Notes: generated by a model from the sequence alone, not told the origin. DNA of 56,448 bases from UBA4661 sp002405405 (GCA_036847245.1 DAIUAL010000003.1:1-56448), one strand, 5' to 3'. Counted from the first letter of the stretch, positions 37,823 to 47,155 are shown. A program made the numbers and translations.

Positions 37823-37859
37823 AAAGCCCGAATAAGCACATAGCATATTCGGGCTTTTT
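37823..37859 (+). terminator. Terminator after the MBL-fold gene
   Basis: Perfect 12-base arms AAAGCCCGAATA (37823-37834) and TATTCGGGCTTT (37846-37857), then T. It may also serve the convergent lipoprotein gene. Confidence 0.88.
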
Positions 37860-37961
37860 ATTACGATAAGCGATTGCACCCACTGCCTGTAGCGGATGAC
37901 CTCGAGATAATTTGCCGGAATACTTGAAAAATGACGATAAGAACATCAGTTGATATCATTT

Positions 37962-38429
37962 TCAAATACCCTGATAGCGTTTTTTTACTACCGTTTCTGC
38001 TTTGACGACTTTACCCAATTCCTTCATGCCAAGCCCATTGATTTTGACGACAGTGTGCTTTGCTCGGATCGCCTCAAATGCCGATGCAATATCATCATAG
38101 CCCTTGGGAGTAAGATATTCTACAGCAACAATAAAATCCCAGTCCTTGTTTTCAGGATTTTTGTTTTCATATAATTCGTATTGACCGAGTAGTTTTTGTG
38201 CTACGGCAATACTGTCCATGACGAACCAGTTTTTTTCAATGTAAAGCTGGAGATTAGCTTGTTGATTTTCAGTTGCTTTAATATAGGTCAATGTCCAAAC
38301 ATGCTGTGAGTGATTACTCGGGATCGTCGATGTTGATGAACAGCCTTGTAAAAAAACGACGATGAATGGCAGCAAATAGGCGCGAGAAATGCGTAATCGA
38401 GTTGTACTGAAAAGAAAAAGATGCTTCAT
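37962..38429 (-). CDS. Hypothetical lipoprotein
   Basis: 155 aa, not recognised. An N-terminal basic region (TTRLRISR) and hydrophobic stretch end in the lipobox FLQGC with the modified Cys at residue 30. The mature part begins Ser/Thr-rich and then alternates predicted strands and helices (HVWTLTYIKATENQQANLQLYIEKNW, DWDFIVAVEYLTPKGYDDI, EAIRAKHTVVKINGLG). No catalytic motif is visible. Single gene between the MBL hydrolase and metG. Confidence 0.75.
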   Translation of the reverse strand: MKHLFLFSTTRLRISRAYLLPFIVVFLQGCSSTSTIPSNHSQHVWTLTYIKATENQQANLQLYIEKNWFVMDSIAVAQKLLGQYELYENKNPENKDWDFIVAVEYLTPKGYDDIASAFEAIRAKHTVVKINGLGMKELGKVVKAETVVKKRYQGI

Positions 38430-38607
38430 GTATGTAGAGGTAAACTTTCAGAAAGAACAAAAAATGATTGAATCATGATAGTCTCGAAAGATCAGAATCT
38501 ACACCAAAGGTACTTCCATACAAATTTGTATAGGGAATGCTGATGTTTCGTTGAATTCGCGGTGTAGTAGACTTAATAAGTTTACTATTGGTGCCAAGAT
38601 TACTCAA

Positions 38608-40884
38608 CTAGCGCACCAACATACCAGCCGGTAGTTCTTGTGCGACAGTAAGCAGAGCAACACCGCCATCGGGCGTATCGGCAGCAAGCAGCATTCCTTG
38701 TGATTCATTGCCCATAAGTTTTGCCGGTTGCAAATTGGTCACGGCAATGACGCACTGACCGATGAGTGTTTCGGGTTCATATGTTTTGCCGATACCGGCA
38801 ATGATTTGGCGCTCTTCTGTACCAATATCAACACGGAGTTTGAGTAGTTTTTCAGATTTGGCAACTCGCTCTGCAGATCGGATCACTGCTGTACGGAGTT
38901 CAAGCTTGCGAACATCATCAATCGTAATAATGTTCTCTACAAGTGCCTTGCTTGCTTGTTCTGTAGCTTCTTGTACAATTTTCTTTTCTTTTTTCTTCGG
39001 AGCAGATTCCTTCGGTTGCGGCACACCACCTACACCAAGTTTAGCGACTTGTGCTTTAACGACATCGTCCTCTAATTTGGTAAAAAGAATACTCGGCATA
39101 GGGATGAGAGTCCCGGGCAGAAGTACAGGGTCAATAATGCTCTGCCATGTTGTCGATAAATGTTCTGCAGCAACAGCAGAGAGGATTTTGGGTGAACAGT
39201 ACGGTAAAATCGGTGCAAACGCAATACCCAATGCACGAATCAAATGAGCGCAGACAAAAAGTGCCTGAGCACAGCGAGCGGGATTGTCCTTGATACTTTT
39301 CCATGGTGCAGTGTCATTGAAATACTTGTTTGCAGAGCGTGCAATATTCATTGTTTCGGTGATTGCTTCACGAAAACGGAAATTGCGATATTTCTCTTCA
39401 ATGGCAGAACTACCCCATAGAACACTTGCCAAAACACGTACATCGTCGATCGTGAAGTAGTGCAAGTATTTTGTTGAAAGTTCTTCGAGGATCTTATCTA
39501 TATCATTTGTGTTCGACTCCACTCTACGCAAATCGGCAAGGAGTAATTTCCACGCATGGACAAGTTTTTCGTGCGTAGGCATTCCTTCGATAAAGTGAGG
39601 AATTGTTCCCTCGAAATTTTTGTGCATGAATTGCGTTGAGCGATTCACGAAATTTCCTAAGATCGAAGCAAGTTCGTTATTGACTCGTGCTTGAAAATCT
39701 TTCCATGTAAAATCAGCATCCTTAGTTTCAGGTAGATTCATACCTAAGCCATAGCGGAGCCAGTCAACATGCTGATCTTCAGGGAAGTCCTGCAAATAGT
39801 CACGAAGGTCGATTGCCCATTGACGCGATTTGGAAAATTTCTCACCTTCAAGATTCAGGAATTCATTAGCAGGAACATTGTCCGGCACAATATACCCGCC
39901 TTTAGCTTGTAGCATAGCAGGAAACATGAGGGTATGAAAAACGATATTGTCTTTACCGATGAAAGCAAGATAGCGTGTGTTTTCCTGCATCCAATAGTCT
40001 TTCCATGCGTCAGGTGTACCGCGATTAACCGCCCATTCTTTGGTACCGGAAATATACCCGAGTACGGCATCAAACCACACATAGATAACTTTGCCTTTAG
40101 CTTTACTGATGCCATCACCATCAGCGCCAACGCTATCGGGTACGGGTACTCCCCACTGTAAGTCGCGTGTGATAGCACGATCGCTCAAACCCTGCTTCAA
40201 CCATGACTGAGACTGCTGGACAACATTATCTTTCCATTCGCTATGACTGGCGATGTATTCTTCCAATGATGTTTGAAAATCCCCCAAACGGAAATACCAA
40301 TGTGTTGTTTTTTTGACAATCGGTGTATTGCCGGTTACAAGCGAACGTGGATTTTTGAGTTCGAGTTGGTTGTAATATGCTCCGCATTTATCGCATTGAT
40401 CACCACGTGCTTTGTCGTAGCCACAATTCGGGCATTCACCTTCAACATAGCGATCGGGCAGAAACATCTGCGCTGTAGCATCATAAAATTGTTCTTCGTC
40501 CTTTTCTGCAAGAAATCCTTTGGCAAGCAAATCAGTAAAAAACTCTTGTGTCGTCGCTACATGGTGTGGATTGGTAGTACGTGAGTAGTGGTCGAAACTC
40601 ATGCCAAAGCGAGCAAAGGCACTACTATTTGCCGCATGGTATTTGTCGCATACTTCTTGGGGTGTAATACCTTCTTTTTCGGCAGTAATGGCTATTGCCA
40701 CGCCATACTCGTCCGATCCGCAGATGTACAGAATATCTTCGCCTGCAAGCCGCATAAAACGGACATATAAATCTGCCGGCAAGTAAGCACCGGCACAATG
40801 CCCCAAATGAATATAACCATTGGTGTAGGGCAGTGCCGATGTAACAATAGTACGTTGGAATTGTTGTGTTGTAGGCTGTGTCAT
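38608..40884 (-). CDS. metG: Methionyl-tRNA synthetase
   Basis: 758 aa, full-length MetRS of the dimeric type. Class I HIGH motif as HLGH (26-29), zinc-knuckle cysteines CPNC and CDKC in the connective peptide, and the KMSKS motif as KFSKS (349-353). The anticodon-binding helical domain follows, then a Lys/Glu-rich linker (KESAPKKKEKKIV) and the C-terminal EMAP/Trbp111-like tRNA-binding domain (about 655-758; LELRTAVIRSAERVAKSEKLLKLRVDIG, GIGKTYEPETLIGQ). It charges tRNA-Met in the cytoplasm. RuvA is encoded 50 bases upstream on the same strand. Confidence 0.98.
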   Translation of the reverse strand: MTQPTTQQFQRTIVTSALPYTNGYIHLGHCAGAYLPADLYVRFMRLAGEDILYICGSDEYGVAIAITAEKEGITPQEVCDKYHAANSSAFARFGMSFDHYSRTTNPHHVATTQEFFTDLLAKGFLAEKDEEQFYDATAQMFLPDRYVEGECPNCGYDKARGDQCDKCGAYYNQLELKNPRSLVTGNTPIVKKTTHWYFRLGDFQTSLEEYIASHSEWKDNVVQQSQSWLKQGLSDRAITRDLQWGVPVPDSVGADGDGISKAKGKVIYVWFDAVLGYISGTKEWAVNRGTPDAWKDYWMQENTRYLAFIGKDNIVFHTLMFPAMLQAKGGYIVPDNVPANEFLNLEGEKFSKSRQWAIDLRDYLQDFPEDQHVDWLRYGLGMNLPETKDADFTWKDFQARVNNELASILGNFVNRSTQFMHKNFEGTIPHFIEGMPTHEKLVHAWKLLLADLRRVESNTNDIDKILEELSTKYLHYFTIDDVRVLASVLWGSSAIEEKYRNFRFREAITETMNIARSANKYFNDTAPWKSIKDNPARCAQALFVCAHLIRALGIAFAPILPYCSPKILSAVAAEHLSTTWQSIIDPVLLPGTLIPMPSILFTKLEDDVVKAQVAKLGVGGVPQPKESAPKKKEKKIVQEATEQASKALVENIITIDDVRKLELRTAVIRSAERVAKSEKLLKLRVDIGTEERQIIAGIGKTYEPETLIGQCVIAVTNLQPAKLMGNESQGMLLAADTPDGGVALLTVAQELPAGMLVR

Positions 40885-40934
40885 ACTATGCTGAAAATAC
40901 TCGGAGATAGAGTCATGATCAAAAGAGTTTCTTT

Positions 40935-41543
40935 TTACTTCATCGTGAATTTCAATGCTTTACGCATGAGTTGTTCGACTGAAAACCGTACTGTAGGTTC
41001 TTGCGCAAGTGCTTGCTTGACAGCTTTTTCGGCGATTGCACGTGAATAACCAAGTGCTTGAAGAGCATCGAGAACATCGCTGCGAACCTCGTTTTTTGTA
41101 GCTGTTTCGACAAGATCGCCGACAGTATTGATACCCTCGACTTTGCTGATTTTATCACGGAGTTGCACCACGATAATTTCGGCAGTTTTCTTACCGATCC
41201 CGGGAATTTTTTGCAGACTGACGACATCATTTCTACTGATAATGTCTTGCAAATCACCAAGCGATGTTGCTGAGAGAATGGCAATCGCAATCTTCGGACC
41301 AATACCTGATATACTTGTCAATAAGCCAAAAATATCGCGTTCTGCCTCGGAGTGAAATCCATACAGCAAAAGAGCATCTTCGCGTACAACCATCGTGGTT
41401 AACAGAGTTGCCTGTTCGCCAATTACGGGTAATTTCTCTGATGTATTGAGTGAAATGCCGGCAAGATATCCTACACCACCGCAACTGATAACCGCGGATG
41501 TCGTTGATTTAGAAACAAGAATACCCGAAAGCTGTGCAATCAT
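40935..41543 (-). CDS. ruvA: Holliday junction helicase subunit RuvA
   Basis: 202 aa from ATG 41543, which gives the normal MIAQLSGIL start; a TTG at 41552 is possible but unneeded. Domain I OB fold (residues 1-62, VISCGGVGYLAGISL, VVREDALLLYGF), domain II with two helix-hairpin-helix motifs (LTSISGIGPKIAIAIL, LQKIPGIGKKTAEIIVVQL), and domain III (about 150-200, VLDALQALGYSRAIAEKAVKQAL) for RuvB contact. RuvB is not nearby. Likely cotranscribed with metG. Confidence 0.97.
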   Translation of the reverse strand: MIAQLSGILVSKSTTSAVISCGGVGYLAGISLNTSEKLPVIGEQATLLTTMVVREDALLLYGFHSEAERDIFGLLTSISGIGPKIAIAILSATSLGDLQDIISRNDVVSLQKIPGIGKKTAEIIVVQLRDKISKVEGINTVGDLVETATKNEVRSDVLDALQALGYSRAIAEKAVKQALAQEPTVRFSVEQLMRKALKFTMK

Positions 41544-41685
41544 AGAAGCCAAGGATGATCATCAGAAAAATAGAGCAAACATCTTGAGCATTGTTTGCTT
41601 TCTGTGAAAAGTCTTCGCAAATTAAGCACAAACACGGCTCTCTCTTTGCGAGCAAAAAAAAATACTCATTGATGGAATAACTCTT

Positions 41686-42729
41686 ATGGCACATTATTTT
41701 CTCGCTTCACGGCGCATACGCATCATGTTCATCAGTGGAGCAATGATCATCGCACTTTGTACGATTGTGTTTGAAGCATGTTCGTATTGGTCGGTACCAC
41801 TGCCGACACTGCCCGGATTTATTGCAGATGCCTTGCCGATTGCAGAGAAAGTCATAAAAAATGCTCGCCCGATTCCTGCATTCACTACTAAGAACTATAA
41901 TCAGGAACAAGCCATACGTATGATCGTTGTTGGCGATTGGGGTACGGCATCGGCGGTACAAAAGCAAGTGGCGCAAGGAATGCGAGTATGTGCCGAACGC
42001 TCCGCACCACAATTCATTATCAGCACCGGGGATAACTTTTATAACAATGGTGTAGAGTCTGCCGATGACCCTCAATGGCAAACAAAGTTTGAACAAATCT
42101 ATACGGGTAAAGCATTAGAATTACCATGGTATGCAGTGTTGGGAAATCATGATTATCGACTGAATCCGCTTGCACAAGTCGAGTATCACAAGAAAAATGC
42201 TCGATGGAATATGCCGGCACCATTTTATACATTCAGTAAAAATGTTGGTGGTGTCGTGGCTGATTTTTTCATGATTGATACCGATCCTATGCAGCGAGGT
42301 AAAGCAGAGTCGATTGCCGAGCAAACAAAATGGCTTGATGCCGAGTTGGCGAAATCCAAAGCCACATGGAAAATTGTTGTCGGACATCACATGGTGCGCT
42401 CGAATTCTGTCTATGGCGATCAGGCATTTATGGTAAAACACATTAAACCCATTTTGGATAAGCATCATGTCGCGGTGTATTTCTGTGGGCATGATCACGA
42501 TATACAGTACATCCATCCCCCTGATGATAAATTTCTGTCTATTGTTTCCGGTGCAGGTGGTGGAGCGCGTGATACCAACTATGGTGAAACGACGAAGTTC
42601 GCGTGGACAAATGGTGGGTTTGTATATATGGCTTTGACGGCGAGAGAATTATATCTTGAATTCCTTGATGCCGATGGAAGAGTGCTGTATGCAGAAAAAT
42701 TTGATAAACCAACATCTGCATGGAAGTAA
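41686..42729 (+). CDS. Purple-acid-phosphatase-like metallophosphoesterase
   Basis: 347 aa. N-terminal membrane/signal segment (IMFISGAMIIALCTIVFEAC; a lipobox FEAC is possible). All metallophosphoesterase blocks are present: GDWGT, STGDNFYNNG, GNHDYR, VVGHH and FCGHDHDIQYI. The GDWG and GDNFY wording is that of the small tartrate-resistant acid phosphatase (ACP5) type, which uses a binuclear metal centre with a Tyr ligand. Predicted periplasmic phosphomonoesterase for phosphate release; substrate not known. Single gene. Confidence 0.9.
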   Translation: MAHYFLASRRIRIMFISGAMIIALCTIVFEACSYWSVPLPTLPGFIADALPIAEKVIKNARPIPAFTTKNYNQEQAIRMIVVGDWGTASAVQKQVAQGMRVCAERSAPQFIISTGDNFYNNGVESADDPQWQTKFEQIYTGKALELPWYAVLGNHDYRLNPLAQVEYHKKNARWNMPAPFYTFSKNVGGVVADFFMIDTDPMQRGKAESIAEQTKWLDAELAKSKATWKIVVGHHMVRSNSVYGDQAFMVKHIKPILDKHHVAVYFCGHDHDIQYIHPPDDKFLSIVSGAGGGARDTNYGETTKFAWTNGGFVYMALTARELYLEFLDADGRVLYAEKFDKPTSAWK

Positions 42730-42764
42730 GATTGGCAGTAATATTTATGAGCATATGCAACACG

Positions 42765-42796
42765 CAAGCCCTTGCAGAAAAAAATGCAAGGGCTTG
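42765..42796. terminator. Terminator between the phosphatase and chemoreceptor genes
   Basis: Perfect 12-base arms CAAGCCCTTGCA (42765-42776) and TGCAAGGGCTTG (42785-42796) with a G/A loop of 8. T run interrupted (TTGTTG). Convergent genes flank it. Confidence 0.8.
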
Positions 42797-42819
42797 TTGT
42801 TGAATGAGCATGTCGACCA

Positions 42820-44787
42820 TCAATGCCGTGGTACGGATCCGTGTTTTCGGATTACGGATTTGATTGCTACAGATGATGTATGCTGTATATGCTCTGCACC
42901 ATTAAGATGAAATTTTCCGAGGAGTGCTCTTAATTTGGAGGTTGTTGTACGCAAGGAAGCACCGGTGTCGGTAAGTGCATGTGCCGCCGAAGCATTCTGT
43001 TGGGATGCTTGTGCAATCGACTCAATGCCCGTAGCAACCTGTTCGGCGGATTGCGCCTGCTCTACTGTAGAAGAACTCATGGTATGTACCATCGTTTGTA
43101 CACCGGCAGAACTTTGAACAATGGTTTGGAGTGCTTCATGAGCTTTTTCAGCAAGTACCACGCCATCATCAGCTTGTGTTTCCACTACTTTAATACTTTG
43201 AATTGCTTGTGATGTTAGTGCTTGGATATTTTTAACAACATTCGTTACCTGTTTTGTTGCCATACTGGTTCGCTCTGCTAATTTTCGGACTTCATCGGCA
43301 ACAACGGCAAATCCCCGTCCGGCTTCACCGGCACGAGCCGCTTCAATAGCTGCATTAAGAGCGAGAAGGTTCGTTTGGTCGGCAATTTCATCTACGACCT
43401 GGATAATCTCACCGATTTGTTTGCCGGCTGAACCCATCTTTTGAACGACTTCATTTGTTTGATCTACCGCTTCTCCTATGCGCTGGATTTTCCCTAATGT
43501 TTCGTCCATGATGCTCGTACCTGCTTGTGCAGATTGCTCACTGCCTTGAGCCGCCGAGGCAGTACGATCAGCATATTCAGCATTTTTGTGCAATGCCGAA
43601 CGACTGTCGTCAATCATTGCCGATAGCTGTGTTGTTTGGCTTGCAGTTTCTTCGGCAGTAGCAGCAAGTTGTTCGGTGGAGGAATAAATTGCCTGTACCG
43701 CAACGGTCAAATCTTCAATCGTTGTTACAAGTTGACCAACTAAGCCGCGCATATCATGAACAGTCGAATTCAGTCCTGCAAAAAGGCGAGCAATGCTATC
43801 GTCGGTACGTTCCGCAGAAACAGAGACCGTCAAATCTCCATGGGCAAAACGTTGCATGGCATCCAAGAGAATATCGATGCTCCGTTCTAAATAGGCTTTT
43901 TCGTCGCGGACTATTGCGGCAAGTTGTTCGGCTTCTGCTTGTGAACGAAGAATCGCCTCTTGTTTGCTTTGATCTTCTTCGGCGCTTGTACGAAGTTGCG
44001 CAGTCATGGCATTGAAGCGTTTGCTCAGTTCTCCAATTTCATCGTTGGAATGAATTGGTACTGCCACAGACAAGTCGCCATCTCCAACCGCTTCGGCAGC
44101 AGAGCGTAATTGCAAAATTGGACGAGCAATCGCTGTGCGCATCATATAGGCTACGATACCACCAATAACAATGAGAATAGTGCAAGCAATTACTATCATT
44201 GCTATTGTACGGTTGTGTACGAGCATATCAGCTGAAGCAATTTGATTGTTTAATTCTTCTGTTTTAAGACGGACAACTGTTTCTGCTGCCGAACGATGCC
44301 GCTCGAAGGCAGGGTGTAATTCATTGAGCATAATGGACAACGCTTCTTCGGATTGATTATTTTCAATCGCCGGTAGAAAACGGTTGAGAACAACTTGCAC
44401 AAACTCTTTCCCGGGTGCCATTGATTGTTCAACGAAAACTTTTTTTGCCTCGTTATCGGATAATTCCTTCATCCATACAGTTGTTCTTTCATTGTAATCA
44501 TTACACAATTGTTGAAGTCGCTTGATCTGTTCGGTACGTTTGTTCGCATCATTTTCGGTACGAATAATCCGTGTCATAAGATATGCTTCGACCAGGTATA
44601 GAGGGGGTGGCATGACATCGGCAATGAAGTCTTTGTTTTTGCTTGCTTCCTTGTAGATGGGTCCATTGCCCTCCAGAAGTTGTAGTGTTGTGAACGATAC
44701 ACCGAAAAGAACAGTGAATCCTACTGCAATCATGGTAATAATGATTGCGGTTTTGTTTCTCAATGAAGCATTAAGAAAAAACTTCAT
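42820..44787 (-). CDS. Methyl-accepting chemotaxis protein
   Basis: 655 aa from ATG 44787, preceded by AGGGG; the frame is open to 44943 but that part overlaps a structured leader. TM1 about 12-35 (TAIIITMIAVGFTVLFGVSF), a four-helix-bundle-like periplasmic region (about 36-200), TM2 (TIAMIVIACTILIVIGGIVAYMM), a HAMP domain (RPILQLRSAAEAVGDGDLSV), a second HAMP-like unit (AMQRFAHGDLTVSV) and the MCP signalling helix pair with the hairpin tip DEIADQTNLLALNAAIEAARAGE. Adaptation glutamates lie in both arms. No CheR/CheB tether pentapeptide. No che genes nearby. The ligand is unknown; the leader element may be informative. Confidence 0.95.
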   Translation of the reverse strand: MKFFLNASLRNKTAIIITMIAVGFTVLFGVSFTTLQLLEGNGPIYKEASKNKDFIADVMPPPLYLVEAYLMTRIIRTENDANKRTEQIKRLQQLCNDYNERTTVWMKELSDNEAKKVFVEQSMAPGKEFVQVVLNRFLPAIENNQSEEALSIMLNELHPAFERHRSAAETVVRLKTEELNNQIASADMLVHNRTIAMIVIACTILIVIGGIVAYMMRTAIARPILQLRSAAEAVGDGDLSVAVPIHSNDEIGELSKRFNAMTAQLRTSAEEDQSKQEAILRSQAEAEQLAAIVRDEKAYLERSIDILLDAMQRFAHGDLTVSVSAERTDDSIARLFAGLNSTVHDMRGLVGQLVTTIEDLTVAVQAIYSSTEQLAATAEETASQTTQLSAMIDDSRSALHKNAEYADRTASAAQGSEQSAQAGTSIMDETLGKIQRIGEAVDQTNEVVQKMGSAGKQIGEIIQVVDEIADQTNLLALNAAIEAARAGEAGRGFAVVADEVRKLAERTSMATKQVTNVVKNIQALTSQAIQSIKVVETQADDGVVLAEKAHEALQTIVQSSAGVQTMVHTMSSSTVEQAQSAEQVATGIESIAQASQQNASAAHALTDTGASLRTTTSKLRALLGKFHLNGAEHIQHTSSVAIKSVIRKHGSVPRH

Positions 44788-44833
44788 GACGACCCCTAAA
44801 AATTGTGTGAAAACGTACTTACACGGAGTTTGT

Positions 44834-44926
44834 TTGTTAGTTCCTGCAAGAGGTGCGATTATTTCCCTGAGATATTCGCCTTTTCGGTTCTTGCACCTTT
44901 TTATGTAGAAATATACTCTCCAGATC
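44834..44926 (-). promoter_or_regulatory. Structured 5' leader of the chemoreceptor gene, glycine-riboswitch-like
   Basis: In minus-strand RNA the leader reads, in order, GGAGAG (44921-44916), CCGAA (44887-44883), GGCGAA and TCTCAGG (44872-44866), then AAAT, the word order of a glycine aptamer. The usual GGAC after the AAA stretch is missing and the P3b stem is absent. Two exclusive helices are possible: GGTGC (44897-44893) with GCACC (44856-44852), or TGCAAGA (44895-44889) with TCTTGCA (44851-44845). Confidence 0.3.
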
Positions 44927-45281
44927 GTGTGAGCAGTCCCCATAATGCTCTATGCTATCGAGGTATATTTTTTAGGTTAACTGAAGAATAGGTAACGTAT
45001 TGATTTTATGTGCAAAGTTACAAGGATCAATGCTCTCAAATTATTGCGGGATGCTGTATTTTATGTTTAAAAAACACGAGGTTGGTTTTGTGATTGTATC
45101 AAGAGTATCCGATCTTTTTTTGCCGAAGGTTTCCTAAAGTTTTTCTGGTTTTGTCTTCAAGATTTATTAATTTTTAACATCAAGCTCGTCCTTGAAGAAG
45201 AGTAAAGCAGTATATTTCACACAACCACATGCCTACATTATCTCATCTACAGTTTTTATAAGTTTTATTACCATTCACCCT
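44927..45281. other. Divergent promoter region between chemoreceptor and NAD-epimerase-like gene
   Basis: No CDS supported (the open frame from 45192 is an upstream extension of the next gene). AT-rich with T runs near 45115-45180; it should hold both promoters. Nothing else distinctive. Confidence 0.5.
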
Positions 45282-46202
45282 ATGCAAACAATACTTGGCG
45301 CAGGTGGCGCAATCGGCGTAGAGCTCGCTAAAGCACTTACGCGCTATACTACTGACATTCGCTTGGTAGCGAGAAATCCTAAGAAAATCAATCCCACGGA
45401 CACACTCCATTCTGCTGATTTGACCAATGCTCATGCGGTCGCCGAGGCAATCAAAGGCAGTAGTGTGTGTTATCTCACGGCGGGTTTTGAATACACGGTG
45501 CCGGTGTGGCAGGCGGTATGGGTGCCGCTGATTCACAATGTTGTATCAGCATGTGAGCAACACAACTGCAAGCTTGTTTTCTTTGATAATGTGTATGCTA
45601 TTGGTAGCGAGCATATTGGTCATATCACGGAGGAATCGCCCATCGCACCGACAAGTCGCAAGGGTACGATTCGAGCGGAAGTGGATCAATATATCCTTGA
45701 TCGCATTGCCAAAGGCACACTTACGGCTATCATTGCACGATCGCCGGATTTTTTTGGACCGATTAAAGACAAAAGTCTGACGATGAATCTCATCTATGAT
45801 AATCTCAACAAGGGCAAGACAGCGCAGTGGTTTTGCAGTGCCGATATGCCCCATAGCACGGGTTATACGCCTGACTTGGCAACGGGTACAGCAATCTTAG
45901 GTAATACAGACTCTGCATACAACCAGGTGTGGAATTTACCGGTTGATGCCACTGCTCCCACCGGACGCGAATGGGCAAATCTCTTTGCATCTGCTATGCA
46001 CTTGCCTGCCAAGCAGAACAAGATACAAGTGCTTCCTGCATGGATGGTCAAAGCAATAGGTTTCTTCGTGCCGATTCTTGGTGAAATGCACGAAATGCTG
46101 TACCAATATGATCGTCCCTATGTTTTTGATTCCTCAAAGTTTCAACGAGCATTCGCTTACACACCAACGAGCAATGAAGCGGCTGTGCAAGCAGTGGTAT
46201 GA
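45282..46202 (+). CDS. NAD-dependent epimerase/dehydratase family protein
   Basis: 306 aa from ATG 45282, which places the Rossmann motif ILGAGGAIG directly at the N-terminus as usual; the longer frame to 45192 is unlikely. Atypical extended SDR: Rossmann strand, VARNPKK phosphate-proximal basic loop (suggesting NADP preference), the FFDNVYAIG segment where the catalytic Tyr sits in the family, and SPDFFGP with GYTPDLATG later. The catalytic Tyr-Lys pair is not clear (YAIG-type start, YILDRIAKG), so it may be a reductase- or atypical SDR-like protein. Close to predicted nucleoside-diphosphate-sugar epimerases. Single gene. Confidence 0.85.
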   Translation: MQTILGAGGAIGVELAKALTRYTTDIRLVARNPKKINPTDTLHSADLTNAHAVAEAIKGSSVCYLTAGFEYTVPVWQAVWVPLIHNVVSACEQHNCKLVFFDNVYAIGSEHIGHITEESPIAPTSRKGTIRAEVDQYILDRIAKGTLTAIIARSPDFFGPIKDKSLTMNLIYDNLNKGKTAQWFCSADMPHSTGYTPDLATGTAILGNTDSAYNQVWNLPVDATAPTGREWANLFASAMHLPAKQNKIQVLPAWMVKAIGFFVPILGEMHEMLYQYDRPYVFDSSKFQRAFAYTPTSNEAAVQAVV

Positions 46203-46329
46203 ATTTTGGAAGATAGATGAAAAAGAACTAACTTTGTCTTTAATCTTGTCGTACAGCATCACATTTTATACTCTGTGCTTCAAGGCTTACTAATTCACCA
46301 TGTTCTTCACCAATAGAAGGAGTACAACT

Positions 46330-46545
46330 ATGACACCGAATATGGGTTCCGCTGATAAAGCCATTCGTATAGCAATTGCATGCGTCTTGGCTGGTTTGTA
46401 TTTGCTCAATATTATATCCGGTACTATCGGTTTGATATTGATTGGTTTATCGATTGTCTTTGTGGCAACGAGCTTGATGAGTTTTTGTCCCTTGTATCTA
46501 CCTTTCGGGCTTTCGACACGACGTATGAAAACGAATGTTGATTAA
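46330..46545 (+). CDS. DUF2892 (YgaP-TM-like) membrane protein
   Basis: 71 aa from ATG 46330, fixed by AAGGAG (46317-46322) seven bases upstream. DUF2892 pattern: NMGSADKAIRIAIACVLAGLYLLNIISGTIGLILIGLSIVFVATSLMSFCPLYLPFGLST, two helices with the SFCPLY turn. In other bacteria this unit is fused or adjacent to rhodanese domains (YgaP). A rhodanese gene lies 2 kb downstream. Likely inner-membrane partner in sulfur or redox metabolism; role not proven. Followed by its own terminator. Confidence 0.85.
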   Translation: MTPNMGSADKAIRIAIACVLAGLYLLNIISGTIGLILIGLSIVFVATSLMSFCPLYLPFGLSTRRMKTNVD

Positions 46546-46569
46546 GTGTAAGCACAATCTTACACTATA

Positions 46570-46602
46570 AAAGCCCATTTCATATACGAAATGGGCTTTT
46601 TC
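46570..46602 (+). terminator. Terminator after the DUF2892 gene
   Basis: Arms AAAGCCCATTTC (46570-46581) and GAAATGGGCTTT (46588-46599), 6-base loop, then T. Confidence 0.9.
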
Positions 46603-46801
46603 GTTTGTTCGATTTAGGAAGTATGTGTTGCGATTCAACTAGATTCTGTTGGAGCAGAAGAGAAAAAATTGCTTTTCTCCTCAGTAAAAAGTATATTGCC
46701 CCATCATCGTTCAAAAAGTTCTTTATGAAATTTTTCTCAATAAACTTGTTGTGGGCTTATACTCAGTGTAAAAACCAACTTTGGATCTACCTATATTCTG
46801 A

Positions 46802-46906
46802 ATGAACAAGAACGTTTTTCATAGCACTTTTAACCTCTCAATGATGAGTACCGTCATGATGATGCCGATGTGTGGCATGATGATGTGCCGTCGTTTTCCA
46901 CCCTGA
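46802..46906 (+). CDS. Candidate 34-aa Met/Cys-rich microprotein
   Basis: ATG at 46802, TGA at 46904-46906. Ten of 34 residues are Met and two are Cys; the core MMMPMCGMMMC (19-29) is followed by RRFPP. No clear ribosome site. It lies in a short region flanked by terminators (46602 upstream, 46949-46986 downstream), so the transcript would carry little else. Met/Cys clusters of this kind can bind Cu(I); that reading is speculative, and a repeat-driven chance ORF is possible because the DNA holds ATGATGATG twice. Confidence 0.35.
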   Translation: MNKNVFHSTFNLSMMSTVMMMPMCGMMMCRRFPP

Positions 46907-46948
46907 AGGTGAGAGTGCTTCCCCGCTTTTTTAAGCTGTCAATTGTAC

Positions 46949-46986
46949 AAAGCCATTCCCCTTCAAAAACGGAATGGCTTTTTTTA
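46949..46986 (+). terminator. Terminator before the peroxiredoxin gene
   Basis: Arms AAAGCCATTCC (46949-46959) and GGAATGGCTTT (46971-46981), 11-base loop, T run to about 46985. It closes a unit that begins after 46602. Confidence 0.88.
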
Positions 46987-47155
46987 TGCTGAGTATGTAA
47001 GTATGTCTCACAGAGTATGTTTCAGGAGTCCATACGTTCACTGTACGAAAGAAGATCATCCTTGTCTTCATGTACTAACCGCAAAATGCTTATCTCAACG
47101 GTATTTGTTATACCCCATTTTTTTATTCATTTATTTCATTCATCGGAGAGTTTTT

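Larger units (their letters stand above)
46603..47155 (+). other. Region between two terminators before the peroxiredoxin gene
   Basis: No large CDS. It carries an independent unit of about 350 bases bounded by terminators at 46602 and 46986, with a hairpin GAGAAAA/TTTTCTC (46660-46679) and the 34-codon Met-rich ORF. The part after 46986 is the peroxiredoxin upstream region; the open frame from 46943 is only its extension. Confidence 0.4.

Noticed and set aside
46840..46910. His-rich minus-strand frame (HHHATHRHHHDGTHH)
   Set aside because: It has no start codon after the preceding stop; it is the complement of the ATG-repeat DNA.
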